Shown piece by piece: positions 52,800-64,000 of a stretch of 64,000 nt of DNA. Within the stretch, counting starts at the first letter, position 1; every line of letters starts with the position of its first letter. The stretch lies in the NCBI GenBank assembly GCA_964036045.1, contig OZ038380.1:8455913-8519912 (forward strand), given 5' to 3'. The position numbers and the translations under genes are program-made. The DNA is from Eutreptiella sp. 'Long Island Sound 2002' (lineage: Eukaryota > Euglenozoa > Euglenophyceae > Eutreptiales > Eutreptiaceae). The notes beneath the pieces are model-generated. The model was not told where the DNA came from. It ran no database searches and saw only the letters and a list, made by a program, of their open reading frames with translations.

Positions 52800-55790
52800 A
52801 TACATGGTTAGACCCCAGTTTTGAGTGCAATAATGATTTACCACAGTCCAACCATGACTTCTGCACAAAGGCTGCATGGCCAAGACCGAGCCAGTTTTGG
52901 AGCATTGTGGCCACAATGTGGGGCACAAACAGTGAGTGCAGCATTGCCACAAACAACACATGCTGAGACCCCAGTTTTGTGTGTAACAATGATTTACCAC
53001 AGTCCAACCATGACTTCCGCACAAAGGCTGCATGGCCAAGACCGACCCAGTTTTGGAGCATTGTGACCACAATGTGGGGCACAAACAGTGAGTGCAGCAT
53101 TGCCGCAAAAAACACATGGTTAGACCCCAGTTTCGTGTGCAATAATGATTTACCACAGTCCAACCATGACTTCTGCACAAAGGCTGCATGGCCAAGACCG
53201 ACCCAGTTTTGGAGCATTGTGACCACAATGAGGGGCACAAACAGTGAGTGCAGCATTGCCACAAAAAACACATGCTGAGACCCCAGTTTTGTGTGTAATA
53301 ATGTGTTACCACAGTCCAACCATGACTTCCGCACAAAGGCTGCATGGCCAAGACCGAGCCAGCTTTGGGGCACAGTGGCAACAATGTGGGGCACAAACAG
53401 TGAGTGCAGCATTGCCGCAAAAAAAACATGGTTAGACCCCAGTTTTGTGTGTAATAATGATTTACCACAGTCCAACCATGACTTCTGCACAAAGGCTGCA
53501 TGGCCAAGACCGAGCCAGTTTTGGAGCATTGTGGCCACAATGTGGGGCACAAACTGTGAGTGCAGCATTGCCGCAAAAAACACATGGTTAGACCCCAGTT
53601 TTCTGTGCAATGATGATTTACCACAGTCCAACCATGCCTTCTGCACAAAGGCTGCATGGCCAAGACCGAGCCAGTTTTGGGGCACAGTGGCCACAATGTG
53701 GGGCACAAACTGTGAGTGCAGCATTGCCGCAAAAAACACATGGTGTGAACCCAGTTTTGTGTGCAATAATGATTTACCACAGTCCCACCATGACTTCTGC
53801 ACAAAGGATGCATGGCCAAGACGGAGCCAGTTTTGGAGCATTGTGACCACAATGTGGGGCACAAACTGTGAGTGCAGCATTGCCGCAAAAAGCACGTGGT
53901 GAGACCCCAGTTTTGTGTGTAATAATGATTTACCACAGTCCAACCATGACTTCTGCACAAAAACTGCATGGCCAAGACCGAGCCAGTTTTGGGGCATAGT
54001 GGCCACAATGTGGGGCACAAACTGTGAGTGCAGCATTGCCGCAAAAAACATACGGTGAGACCCCAGTTTTGTGTGTAATAATGATTTACCACAGTCCAAT
54101 CATGACTTCTGCACAAAAACTGCATGGCCAAGACCGAGCCAGTTTTGGGGCACAGTGGCCACAATGTGCGGCACAAACTGTGAGTGCAGCATTGCCGCAA
54201 AAAATACATGGTTAGACCCCAGTTTTGAGTGCAATAATGATTTACCACAGTCCAACCATGACTTCTGCACAAAGGCTGCATGGCCAAGACCGAGCCAGTT
54301 TTGGAGCATTGTGGCCACAATGTGGGGCACAAACAGTGAGTGCAGCATTGCCACAAACAACACATGCTGAGACCCCAGTTTTGTGTGTAACAATGATTTA
54401 CCACAGTCCAACCATGACTTCCGCACAAAGGCTGCATGGCCAAGACCGACCCAGTTTTGGAGCATTGTGACCACAATGTGGGGCACAAACAGTGAGTGCA
54501 GCATTGCCGCAAAAAACACATGGTTAGACCCCAGTTTTGTGTGCAATAATGATTTACCACAGTCCAACCATGACTTCTGCACAAAGGCTGCATGGCCAAG
54601 ACCGAGCCAGTTTTGGAGCATTGTGACCACAATGTGGGGCACAAACAGTGAGTGCAGCATTGCCACAAACAACACATGCTGAGACCCCAGTTTTGTGTGT
54701 AACAATGATTTACCACAGTCCAACCATGACTTCCGCACAAAGGCTGCATGGCCAAGACCGACCCAGTTTTGGAGCATTGTGACCACAATGAGGGGCACAA
54801 ACAGTGAGTGCAGCATTGCCACAAAAAACACATGCTGAGACCCCAGTTTTGTGTGTAATAATGATTTACCACAGTCCAACCATGACTTCCGCACAAAGGC
54901 TGCATGGCCAAGACCGAGCCAGCTTTGGGGCACAGTGGCCACAATGTGGGGCACAAACAGTGAGTGCAGCATTGCCGCAAAAAAAACATGGTTAGACCCC
55001 AGTTTTGTGTGTAATAATGATTTACCACAGTCCAACCATGACTTCTGCACAAAGGCTGCATGGCCAAGACCGAGCCAGTTTTGGAGCATTGTGGCCACAA
55101 TGTGGGGCACAAACTGTGAGTGCAGCATTGCCGCAAAAAACACATGGTTAGACCCCAGTTTTCTGTGCAATGATGATTTACCACAGTCCAACCATGCCTT
55201 CTGCACAAAGGCTGCATGGCCGGGACCGAGCCAGTTTTGGGGCACAGTGGCCACAATGTGGGGCACAAACTGTGAGTGCAGCATTGCCGCAAAGAACACA
55301 TGGTGTGACCCCAGTTTTGTGTGCAATAATGATTTACCACAGTCCAACCATGACTTCTGCACAAAGGATGCATGGCCAAGACGGAGCCAGTTTTGGAGCA
55401 TTGTGACCACAATGTGGGGCACAAACTGTGAGTGCAGCATTGCCGCAAAAAGCACGTGGTGAGACCCCAGTTTTGTGTGTAATAATGATTTACCACAGTC
55501 CAACCATGACTTCTGCACAAAAACTGCATGGCCAAGACCGAGCCAGTTTTGGGGCATAGTGGCCACAATGTGGGGCACAAACTGTGAGTGCAGCATTGCC
55601 GCAAAAAACATACGGTGAGACCCCAGTTTTGTGTGTAATAATGATTTACCACAGTCCAATCATGACTTCTGCACAAAAACTGCATGGCCAAGACCGAGCC
55701 AGTTTTGGGGCACAGTGGCCACAATGTGCGGCACAAACTGTGAGTGCAGCATTGCCGCAAAAAATACATGGTTAGACCCCAGTTTTGTGT
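52800..55790. repeat. 10-mer (1560 bp) over a 9-mer (1404 bp) relationship
   Basis: About 53180-54230 is repeated at 54740-55790 (offset 1560); shared markers are GCCGCAAAAAAAACATGG, GTTTTCTGTGCAATGATG, CCATGCCTTCTGCAC and GTGCGGCACAAACTG. About 52800-53150 is repeated at 54204-54554 (offset 1404), with GTTTTGAGTGCAATAATG and GCCACAAACAACACATGC. The two offsets show stepwise, overlapping amplification. Confidence 0.85.
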
Positions 55791-57810
55791 GTAATAATGA
55801 TTTACCACAGTCCAATCATGACTTCTGCACAAAAACTGCATGGCCAAGACCGAGCCAGTTTTGGGGGATAGTGGCCACTATGTGCGGCACAAACTGTGAG
55901 TGCAGCATTGCCGCAAAAAACATACGGTGAGGCCCCAGTTTTGTGTGTAATAATGATTTACCACAGTCCAATCATGACTTCTGCACAAAAACTGCATGGC
56001 CAAGACCGAGCCAGTTTTGGGGCATAGTGGCCACAATGTGGGGCACAAACTGTGAGTGCAGCATTGCCGCAAAAAATACATGGTTAGACCCCAGTTTTGT
56101 GTGTAATAATGATTTACCACAGTCCAATCATGACTTCTGCACAAAAACTGCATGGCCAAGACCGAGCCAGTTTTGGGGCATAGTGGCCACAATGTGCGGC
56201 ACAAACTGTGAGTGCAGCATTGCCGCAAAAAACATACGGTGAGACCCGAGTTTTGTGTGCAATAATGATTTACCACAGTCCAACCATGACTTCTGCACAA
56301 AGGCTGCATGGCCAAGACCGAGCCAGTTTTGGGGCACAGTGGCCACAATGAGGGGTACAAACTGTGAGTGCAGCATTGCCGCAAAAAACACATGGTGAGA
56401 CCCCAGTTTTGTGTGAATTAATGATTTACCACAGTCCAATCATGACTTCTGCACAAAAACTGCATGGCCAAGACCGAGCCAGTTTTGGGGCACAGTGGCC
56501 ACAATGTGGGGCACAAACTGTGAGTGCAGCATTGCCGCAAAAAATACATGGTTCGACCCCAGTTTGGTGTGTAATAATGATTTACCACAGTCGAATCATG
56601 ACTTCTGCACAAAAACTGCATGGCCAAGACCGAGCCAGTTTTGGGGCACAGTGGCCACAATGTGGGGCACAAACTGTGAGTGCAGCATTGCCGCAAAAAA
56701 TACATGGTTAGACCCCAGTTTTGTGTGCAATAATGATTTACCACAGTCCAATCATGACTTCTGCACAAAAACTGCATGGCCAAGACCGAGCCAGTTTTGG
56801 GGCATAGTGGCCACAATGTGGGGCACAAACTGTGAGTGCAGCATTGCCGCAAAAAACATACGGTGAGGCCCCAGTTTTGTGTGTAATAATGATTTACCAC
56901 AGTCCAATCATGACTTCTGCACAAAAACTGCATGGCCAAGACCGAGCCAGTATTGGGGCATAGTGGCCACAATGTGCGGCACAAACTGTGAGTGCAGCAT
57001 TGCCGCAAAAAACATACGGTGAGACCCCAGTTTTGTGTGCAATAATGATTTACCACAGTCCAACCATGACTTCTGCACAAAGGCTGCATGGCCAAGACCG
57101 AGCCAGTTTTGGGGCACAGTGGCCACAATGTGGGGCACAAACTGTGAGTGCAGCATTGCCGCAAAAAACACATGGTGAGACCCCAGTTTTGTGTGTAATA
57201 ATGATTTACCACAGTCCAATCATGACTTCTGCACAAAGGCTGCATGGCCAAGACCGAGCCAGTTTTGGGGCACAGTGGCCACAATGTGGGGCACAAACTG
57301 TGAGTGCAGCATTGCCGCAAAAAACACATGGTGAGACCCCAGTTTTGTGTGCAATAATGATTTACCACAGTCCAACCATGACTTCTGCACAAAGGCTGCA
57401 TGGCCAAGACCGACCCAGCTTTGGAGCATTGTGACCACAATGAGGGGCACAAACAGTGAGTGCAGCATTGCCGCAAAAAACACATGGTGAGGCCCCAGTT
57501 TTGTGTGTAATAATGATTTACCACCGTCCAACCATGACTTCTGCACAAAGGCTGCATGGCCAAGACCGAGCCAGTTTTGGGGCACAGTGGCCACAATGTG
57601 GGGCACAAACAGTGAGTGCAGCATTGCCGCAAAATACACATGGTTAGACCCCAGTTTTGTGTGCAATAATGATTTACCACAGTCCAACCGTGACTTCTGC
57701 ACAAAGGCTGCATGGCCAAGACGGAGCCAGTTTTGGGGCACAGTGGCCACAATGTGGGGCACAAACTGTGAGTGCAGCATTGCCGCAAAAAGCACGTGCT
57801 GAGACCCCAG
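55791..57810. repeat. Flavour-A monomers, then a copy of the 49-50 kb segment
   Basis: Flavour A runs to about 57000, with AAAAAATACATGGTTAG in several adjacent units and private changes such as CCACTATGTGCGG near 55876 and GTGTGAATTAATG near 56412. From about 57300 the order of variants follows 49345 onward, at an offset of 7955 bp (51 monomers minus 1). No gene is seen. Confidence 0.8.
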
Positions 57811-60800
57811 TTTTTGTGTGTAATAATGATTTACCACAGTCCAACCATGACTTCTGCACAAAGGCTGCATGGCCAAGACCGAGCCAGTTTTGGAGCATTG
57901 TGACCACAATGTGGGGCACAAACTGTCAGTGCAGCATTGCCGCAAAAAACACATGGTTAGACCCCAGTTTTGTGTGCAATAATGATTTACCACAGTCCAA
58001 TCATGACTTCTGCACAAAGGCTGCATGGCCAAGACCAAGCCAGTTTTGGAGCATTGTGACCACAATGTGGGGCACAAACTGTGAGTGCAGCATTGCCGCA
58101 AGAAACACATGGTGAGACCCCAGTTTTGTGTGTAATAATGATTTACCACAGTCCAACCATGACTTCTGCACAAAAACTGCATGGCCAAGACCGAGCCAGT
58201 TTTGGGGCACAGTGGCCACAATGTGGGGCACAAACTATAAGTGCAGCATTGCCGCAAAAAACACATGGTGAGACCCCTGTTTTGTGTGCAATAATGATTT
58301 ACCACAGTCCAACCATGACTTCTGCACAAAGGCTGCATGGCCAAGACCGAGCCAGTTTCGGAGCATTGTGACCACAATGAGGGGCACAAACTGTGAGTGC
58401 AGCATTGCCGCAAAAAACACATGGTTAGACCCCAGTTTTGTGTGTAATAATGATTTACCACAGTCACAATCATGACTTCTGCACAAAGGATGCATGGCCA
58501 AGACCGAGCCAGCTTTGGGGAGCAGTGGCCACAATGTGGGGCACAAACAGTGAGTGCAGCATTGCCGCAAAAAACACATGGTGAGACCCCAGTTTTGTGT
58601 GCAATAATGATTTACCACAGTCCAACCATGACTTCTGCACAAAGGCTGCATGGCCAAGACCGAGCCAGTTTTGGAGCCTTGTGACCACAATGTGGGGCAC
58701 AAACTGTGAGTGCAGCATTGCCGCAAAAAACGCATGGTGAGACCCCAGTTTTGTGTGTAATAATGATTTACCACAGTCCAACCATGACTTCTGCACAAAG
58801 GCTGCATGGCCAAGACCGAGCCAGTTTTGGAGCCTTGTGACCACAATGTGGGGCACAAACAGTGAGTGCAGCATTGCCGCAATAAAACATGGTTAGACCC
58901 CAGTTTTGTGTGTAATAATGATTTACCACAGTCCAACCATGACTTCTGCATAAAGGCTGCATGGCCAAGACCGAGCCAGTTTTGGAGCATTGTGACCACA
59001 ATGAGGGGCACAAACTGTGAGTGCAGCATTGCCGCAAAAAACACATGGTTAGACCCCAGTTTTGTGTGTAATAATGATTTACCACAGTCCAACCATGACT
59101 TCCGCACAAAGGCTGCATGGCCAAGACCGAGCCAGTTTTGGAGCATTGTGACCACAATGAGGGGCACAAACTGTGAGTGCAGCATTGCCACAAAAAACAC
59201 ATGCTGAGACCCCAGTTTTGTGTGTAATAATGATTTACCACAGTCCAACCATGACTTCCGCACAAAGGCTGCATGGCCAAGACCGAGCCAGCTTTGGGGC
59301 ACAGTGGCCACAATGTGGGGCACAAACAGTGAGTGCAGCATTGCCGCAAAAAACACATGGTTAGACCCCAGTTTTGTGTGCAATAATGATTTACCACAGT
59401 CCAACCATGACTTCTGCACAAAGGGTGCATGGCCAAGACCGACCCAGTTTTGGAGCATTGTGACCACAATGAGGGGCACAAACAGTGAGTGCAGCATTGC
59501 CACAAAAAACACATGCTGAGACCCCAGTTTTGTGTGTAATAATGATTTACCACAGTCCAACCATGACTTCCGCACAAAGGCTGCATGGCCAAGACCGAGC
59601 CACCTTTGGGGCACAGTGGCCACAATGTGGGGCACAAACAGTGAGTGCAGCATTGCCGCAAAAAACACATGGTTAGACCCCGGTTTTGTGTGTAATAATG
59701 ATTTACCACAGTCCAACCATGACTTCTGCACAAAGGCTGCATGGCCAAGACCGAGCCAGTTTTGGAGCATTGTGGCCACAATGTGGGGCACAAACTGTGA
59801 GTGCAGCATTGCCGCAAAAAACACATGGTTAGACCCCAGTTTTGTGTGCAATAATGATTTACCACAGTCCAACCATGACTTCTGCACAAAGGCTGCATGG
59901 CCGGGACCGAGCCAGTTTTGGGGCACAGTGGCCACAATGTGGGGCACAAACTGTGAGTGCAGCATTGCCGCAAAAAACACATGGTGTGACCCCAGTTTTG
60001 TGTGTAATAATGATTTACCACAGTCCAACCATGACTTCTGCACAAAGGATGCATGGCCAAGACCGAGCCAGTTTTGGAGCATTGTGACCACAATGAGGGG
60101 CACAAACAGTGAGTGCAGCATTGCCGCAAAAAACACACGGTGAGGCCCCAGTTCTGTGTGTAATAATGATTTACCACAGTCCAATCATGACTTCTGCACA
60201 AAGGCTGCATGGCCAAGACCGGACCAGTTTTGGGGCATAGTGGCCACAATGTGGGGCACAAACTGTGAGTGCAGCATTGCCGCAAAGTACACATGGTTAG
60301 ACCCCAGTTTTGTGTGCAATAATGATTTACCACAGTCCAACCGTGACTTCTGCACAAAGGCTGCATGGCCAAGACGGAGCCAGTTTTGGGGCACAGTGGC
60401 CACAATGTGGGGCACAAACTGTGAGTGCAGCATTGCCGCAAAAAGCACGTGCTGAGACCCCAGTTTTTGTGTGTAATAATGATTTACCACAGTCCAACCA
60501 TGACTTCTGCACAAAGGCTGCACGGCCAAGACCGAGCCAGTTTTGGAGCATTGTGACCACAATGTGGGGCACAAACTGTCAGTGCAGCATTGCCGCAAAA
60601 AACACATGGTGAGACCCCAGTTTTGTGTGTAATAATGATTTACCACAGTCCAACCATGACTTCCGCACAAAAACCGCATGGCCAAGACCGAGCCAGTTTT
60701 GGGGCACAGTGGCCACAATGTGGGGCACAAACAGTGAGTGCAGCATTGCCGCAAAAAACATACGGTGAGACCCCAGTTTTGTGTGTAATAATGATTCACC

Positions 60801-61539
60801 ACAGTCCAATCATGACTTCTGCACAAAGGCTGCATGGCCAAGACCGAGCCAGTTTCGGAGCATTGTGACCACAATGAGGGGCACAAACTGTGAGTGCAGC
60901 ATTGCCGCAAAAAACACATGGTTAGACCCCTGTTTTGTGTGTAATAATGATTTACCACAGTCACAATCATGACTTCTGCACAAAGGATGCATGGCCAAGA
61001 CCGAGCCAGCTTTGGGGCACAGTGGCCACAATGTGGGGCACAAACTGTGAGTGCCGCATTGCCGCAAAAAACACATGGTGAGACCCCTGTTTTGTGTGCA
61101 ATAATGATTTACCACAGTTCAACCATGACTTCTGCACAAAGGCTGCATGGCCAAGACCGAGCCAGTTTCGGAGCATTGTGACCACAATGAGGGGCACAAA
61201 CTGTGAGTGCAGCATTGCCGCAAAAAACACATGGTTAGACCCCAGTTTTGTGTGTAATAATGATTTACCACAGTCACAATCATGACTTCTGCACAAAGGA
61301 TGCATGGCCAAGACCGAGCCAGCTTTGGGGCACAGTGGGCACAATGTGGGGCACAAACAGTGAGTGCAGCATTGCCGCAAAAAACACATGGTGAGACCCC
61401 AGTTTTGTGTGCAATAATGATTTACCACAGTCCAACCATGACTTCTGCACAAAGGCTGCATGGCCAAGACCGAGCCAGTTTTGGAGCATTGTGACCACAA
61501 TGAGGGGCACAAACTGTGAGTGCAGCATTGCCGCAAAAA
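57811..61539. repeat. Flavour-B monomers with CAGTCACAATC insertion variants
   Basis: Three monomers carry an extra base, ACCACAGTCACAATCATGAC, near 58462, 60960 and 61273. The last two are 313 bp apart and define a recent two-monomer duplication. A second T5 cassette of the CACGTGCTGAG type lies at 60464. Private changes include GCCGCAATAAAACATGG near 58880 and CATAAAGGCTGC near 58950. No gene is seen. Confidence 0.82.
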
Positions 61540-64000
61540 ACACATGGTTAGACCCACGTTTTGTGTGTAATAATGATTTACCACAGTCCAACCATGACCT
61601 CTGCACAAAGGCTGCATGGCCAAGACTGAGCCAGCTTTGGAGCATTGTGGCCACAATGTGGGGCACAAACAGTGAGTGCAGCATTGCCGCAAAAAGCACA
61701 TGGTTAGACCCCAGTTTTGTGTGTAATAATGATTTACCACAGTCCAACCATGACTTCTGCACAAAGGCTGCATGGCCAAGACCGAGCCAGTTTTGGAGCA
61801 CAGTGGCCACAATGTTGGGCACAAACTGTGAGTGCAGCATTGCCGCAAAAAATACATGGTTAGACCCCAGTTTTGTGTGTAATAATGATTTACCACAGTC
61901 CAACCATGACTTCCGCACAAAGGCTGCATGGCCAAGACCGAGCCAGTTTTGGAGCATTGTGGCCACAATGTGGGGCACAAACAGTGAGTGCAGCATTGCC
62001 ACAAAAAACACATGCTGAGACCCCAGTTTTGTGTGTAATAATGATTTACCACAGTCCAACCATGACTTCCGCACAAAGGCTGCATGGCCAAGACCGAGCC
62101 AGCTTTGGGGCACAGTGGCCACAATGTGGGGCACAAACAGTGAGTGCAGCATTTCCGCAAAAAACACATGGTTAGACCCCAGTTTTGTGTGCAATAATGA
62201 TTTACCACAGTCCAACCATGACTTCTGCACAAAGGCTGCATGGCCAAGACCGACCCAGTTTTGGAGCATTGTGAGCACAATGAGGGGCACAAACAGTGAG
62301 TGCAGCATTGCCACAAAAAACACATGCTGAGACCCCAGTTTTGTGTGTAACAATGATTCACCACAGTCCAACCATGATTTCCGCACAAAGGCTGCATGGC
62401 CAAGACCGAGCCAGCTTTGGGGCACAGTGGCCACAATGTGGGGCACAAACAGTCAGTGCAGCATTGCCGCAAAAAACACATGGTTAGACCCACGTTTTGT
62501 GTGTAATAATGATTTACCACAGTCCAACCATGACTTCTGCACAAAGGCTGCATGGCCAAGACCGACCCAGTTTTGGAGCATTGTGAGCACAATGAGGGGC
62601 ACAAACAGTGAGTGCAGCATTGCCACAAAAAACACATGGTGAGACCCCAGTTTTGTGTGTAATAATGATTTACCACAGTCCAACCATGATTTCCGCACAA
62701 AGGCTGCATGGCCAAGACCGAGCCAGCTTTGGGGCACAGTGGCCACAATGTGGGGCACAAACTGTGAGTGCAGCATTGCCGCAAAAAACACATGGTTAGA
62801 CCCACGTTTTGTGTGTAATAATGATTTACCACAGTCCAACCATGACCTCTGCACAAAGGCTGCATGGCCAAGACTGAGCCAGCTTTGGAGCATTGTGGCC
62901 ACAATGTGGGGCACAAACAGTGAGTGCAGCATTGCCGCAAAAAGCACATGGTTAGACCCCAGTTTTGTGTGTAATAATGATTTACCACAGTCCAACCATG
63001 ACTTCTGCACAAAGGCTGCATGGCCAAGACCGAGCCAGTTTTGGAGCACAGTGGCCACAATGTGGGGCACAAACTGTGAGTGCAGCATTGCCGCAAAAAA
63101 TACATGGTTAGACCCCAGTTTTGTGTGTAATAATGATTTACCACAGTCCAACCATGACTTCCGCACAAAGGCTGCATGGCCAAGACCGAGCCAGTTTTGG
63201 AGCATTGTGGCCACAATGTGGGGCACAAACTGTGAGTGCAGCATTGCCACAAAAAACACATGCTGAGACCCCAGTTTTGTGTGTAATAATGATTTACCAC
63301 AGTCCAACCATGACTTCCGCACAAAGGCTGCATGGCCAAGACCGAGCCAGCTTTGGGGCACAGTGGCCACAATGTGGGGCACAAACAGTGAGTGCAGCAT
63401 TTCCGCAAAAAACACATGGTTAGACCCCAGTTTTGTGTGTAATAATGATTTACCACAGTCCAACCATGACTTCTGCACAAAGGCTGCATGGCCAAGACCG
63501 AGCCAGTTTTGGAGCACAGTGGCCACAATGTGGGGCACAAACTGTGAGTGCAGCATTGCCGCAAAAAATACATGGTTAGACCCCAGTTTTGTGTGTAATA
63601 ATAATTTACCACAGTCCAACCATGACTTCCGCACAAAGGCTGCATGGCCAAGACCGAGCCAGTTTTGGAGCATTGTGGCCACAATGTGGGGCACAAACAG
63701 TGAGTGCAGCATTGCCACAAAAAACACATGCTGAGACCCCAGTTTTGTGTGTAATAATGATTTACCACAGTCCAACCATGATTTCCGCACAAAGGCTGCA
63801 TGGCCAGGACCGAGCCAGCTTTGGGGCACAGTGGCCACAATGTGGGGCACAAACAGTCAGTGCAGCATTGCCGCAAAAAACACATGGTTAGACCCCGGTT
63901 TTGTGTGTAATAATGATTTACCACAGTCCAACCATGACTTCTGCACAAAGGCTGCATGGCCAAGACCGAGCCAGTTTTGGAGCATTGTGGCCACAATGTG
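61540..64000. repeat. 8-mer higher-order repeat, period 1248 bp
   Basis: About 61540-62200 is repeated at 62788-63450. Shared markers are GTTAGACCCACGTTTTG, AAGACTGAGCCAGC, GGAGCACAGTGG, AAAAAATACATGG, ACTTCCGCAC and CAGCATTTCCGC. A 468-bp (three-monomer) offset links 63121 and 63589. The window ends inside a monomer, within a perfect CATTGTGGCCACAATG copy. Confidence 0.85.

Larger units (their letters stand above)
1..64000. repeat. Tandem satellite array, 156-bp monomer, about 410 copies
   Basis: Every stretch examined is a copy of the same unit of about 156 bp, head to tail in one orientation. Landmarks such as GTGGCCACAATG recur at 156-bp steps (for example 168 and 324). No break, inversion or foreign insertion was seen. 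Most copies are exactly 156 bp; a minority are 154-157 bp because of 1-2 bp indels in short homopolymers or at a few fixed sites. Differences between copies are concentrated at a small set of recurring sites, as expected when unequal exchange and gene conversion homogenise a satellite. Unit length, purity and nested higher-order structure fit centromeric or other heterochromatic satellite DNA of a eukaryote; that assignment is inference. I do not recognise the family. Confidence 0.98.

Noticed and set aside
1-64000. CRISPR array
   Set aside because: There is no alternation of short constant repeats with unique spacers; the whole 156 bp is repeated, and no cas genes are present.
1-64000. CENP-B box
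   Set aside because: No copy fits the pattern NTTCGNNNNANNCGGGN. The occasional TTCGGGCATAG is a rare variant of TTGGGGCATAG and does not match beyond TTCG.
1-64000. Tandem tRNA, 5S rRNA or snRNA genes
   Set aside because: I see no recognisable A-box and B-box pair, 5S internal control region or terminator T-run in a consistent arrangement; T4 and T5 tracts here belong to CCAGTTTTG.
1-64000. A new defence system, mobile element or other multi-gene system
   Set aside because: The instructions invite one, but the sequence contains only satellite monomers. No non-repeat DNA is present to encode such a system.

Overview
The whole window is one uninterrupted tandem satellite array. A monomer of about 156 bp repeats head to tail, always in the same orientation, from the first base to the last (about 410 copies). 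I see no unique sequence, transposon, RNA gene, CRISPR array or credible protein-coding gene. Both ends of the window fall inside the array, so its true length and flanks are unknown. An array this long and pure, with a near-nucleosome-length unit and nested higher-order repeats, points to a eukaryotic chromosome, probably centromeric, pericentromeric or subtelomeric heterochromatin. I do not recognise the satellite family and cannot name the species. A consensus monomer read by eye is about 50% G+C.

Landmarks of one monomer, in order, starting at 168-323: GTGGCCAC overlapping CCACAATGTGG (a dyad), GGGGCACAAACTGTGAG, TGCAGCATTGCCGC, an A5-A6 tract, ACACATGGTGAG or ACATACGGTGAG, CCCCAGTTTTGTGTG, TAATAATGATTTACCACAG, TCCAAYCATGACTTCTGCAC, AAARRCTGCATGGCC and AAGACCGAGCCAGTTTTGG. 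The CATGG...AGACC...CCAGTTTTG module occurs twice per monomer, 84 and 72 bp apart, so the 156-bp unit looks like an old duplication of a roughly 78-bp element.

Two broad monomer flavours alternate along the array. Flavour A has AAAACTGCATGG, GGGGCATAGTGGCC and ACATACGGTGAGGCC; it dominates about 1-6700, 13000-14000, 28800-43600 and 53900-57000. Flavour B has AAAGGCTGCATGG, GGAGCATTGTG and ACACATGGT; it dominates about 6700-12900, 50300-53900 and 57800-64000. On top of this lie higher-order blocks: 9-mers (2240-5140, 30450-32890, 39200-42010), a 13-mer pair (6900-10130), 6-mers (11230-12730, 37850-39720), a 21-mer shortened to a 17-mer (18960-25265), a 10-mer (25265-28201), a 12-mer of 1873 bp (44237-49860), another 10-mer (53180-55790) and an 8-mer (61540-63450).

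Because 156 is 52 codons, any frame without a stop in the consensus stays open for kilobases. The very long minus-strand open frames (up to about 2500 codons) are explained by this and are not annotated as genes. The points most worth follow-up are a palindrome that is perfected to 16 bp in one flavour, the half-monomer duplication, and the mosaic of higher-order repeats of different lengths.
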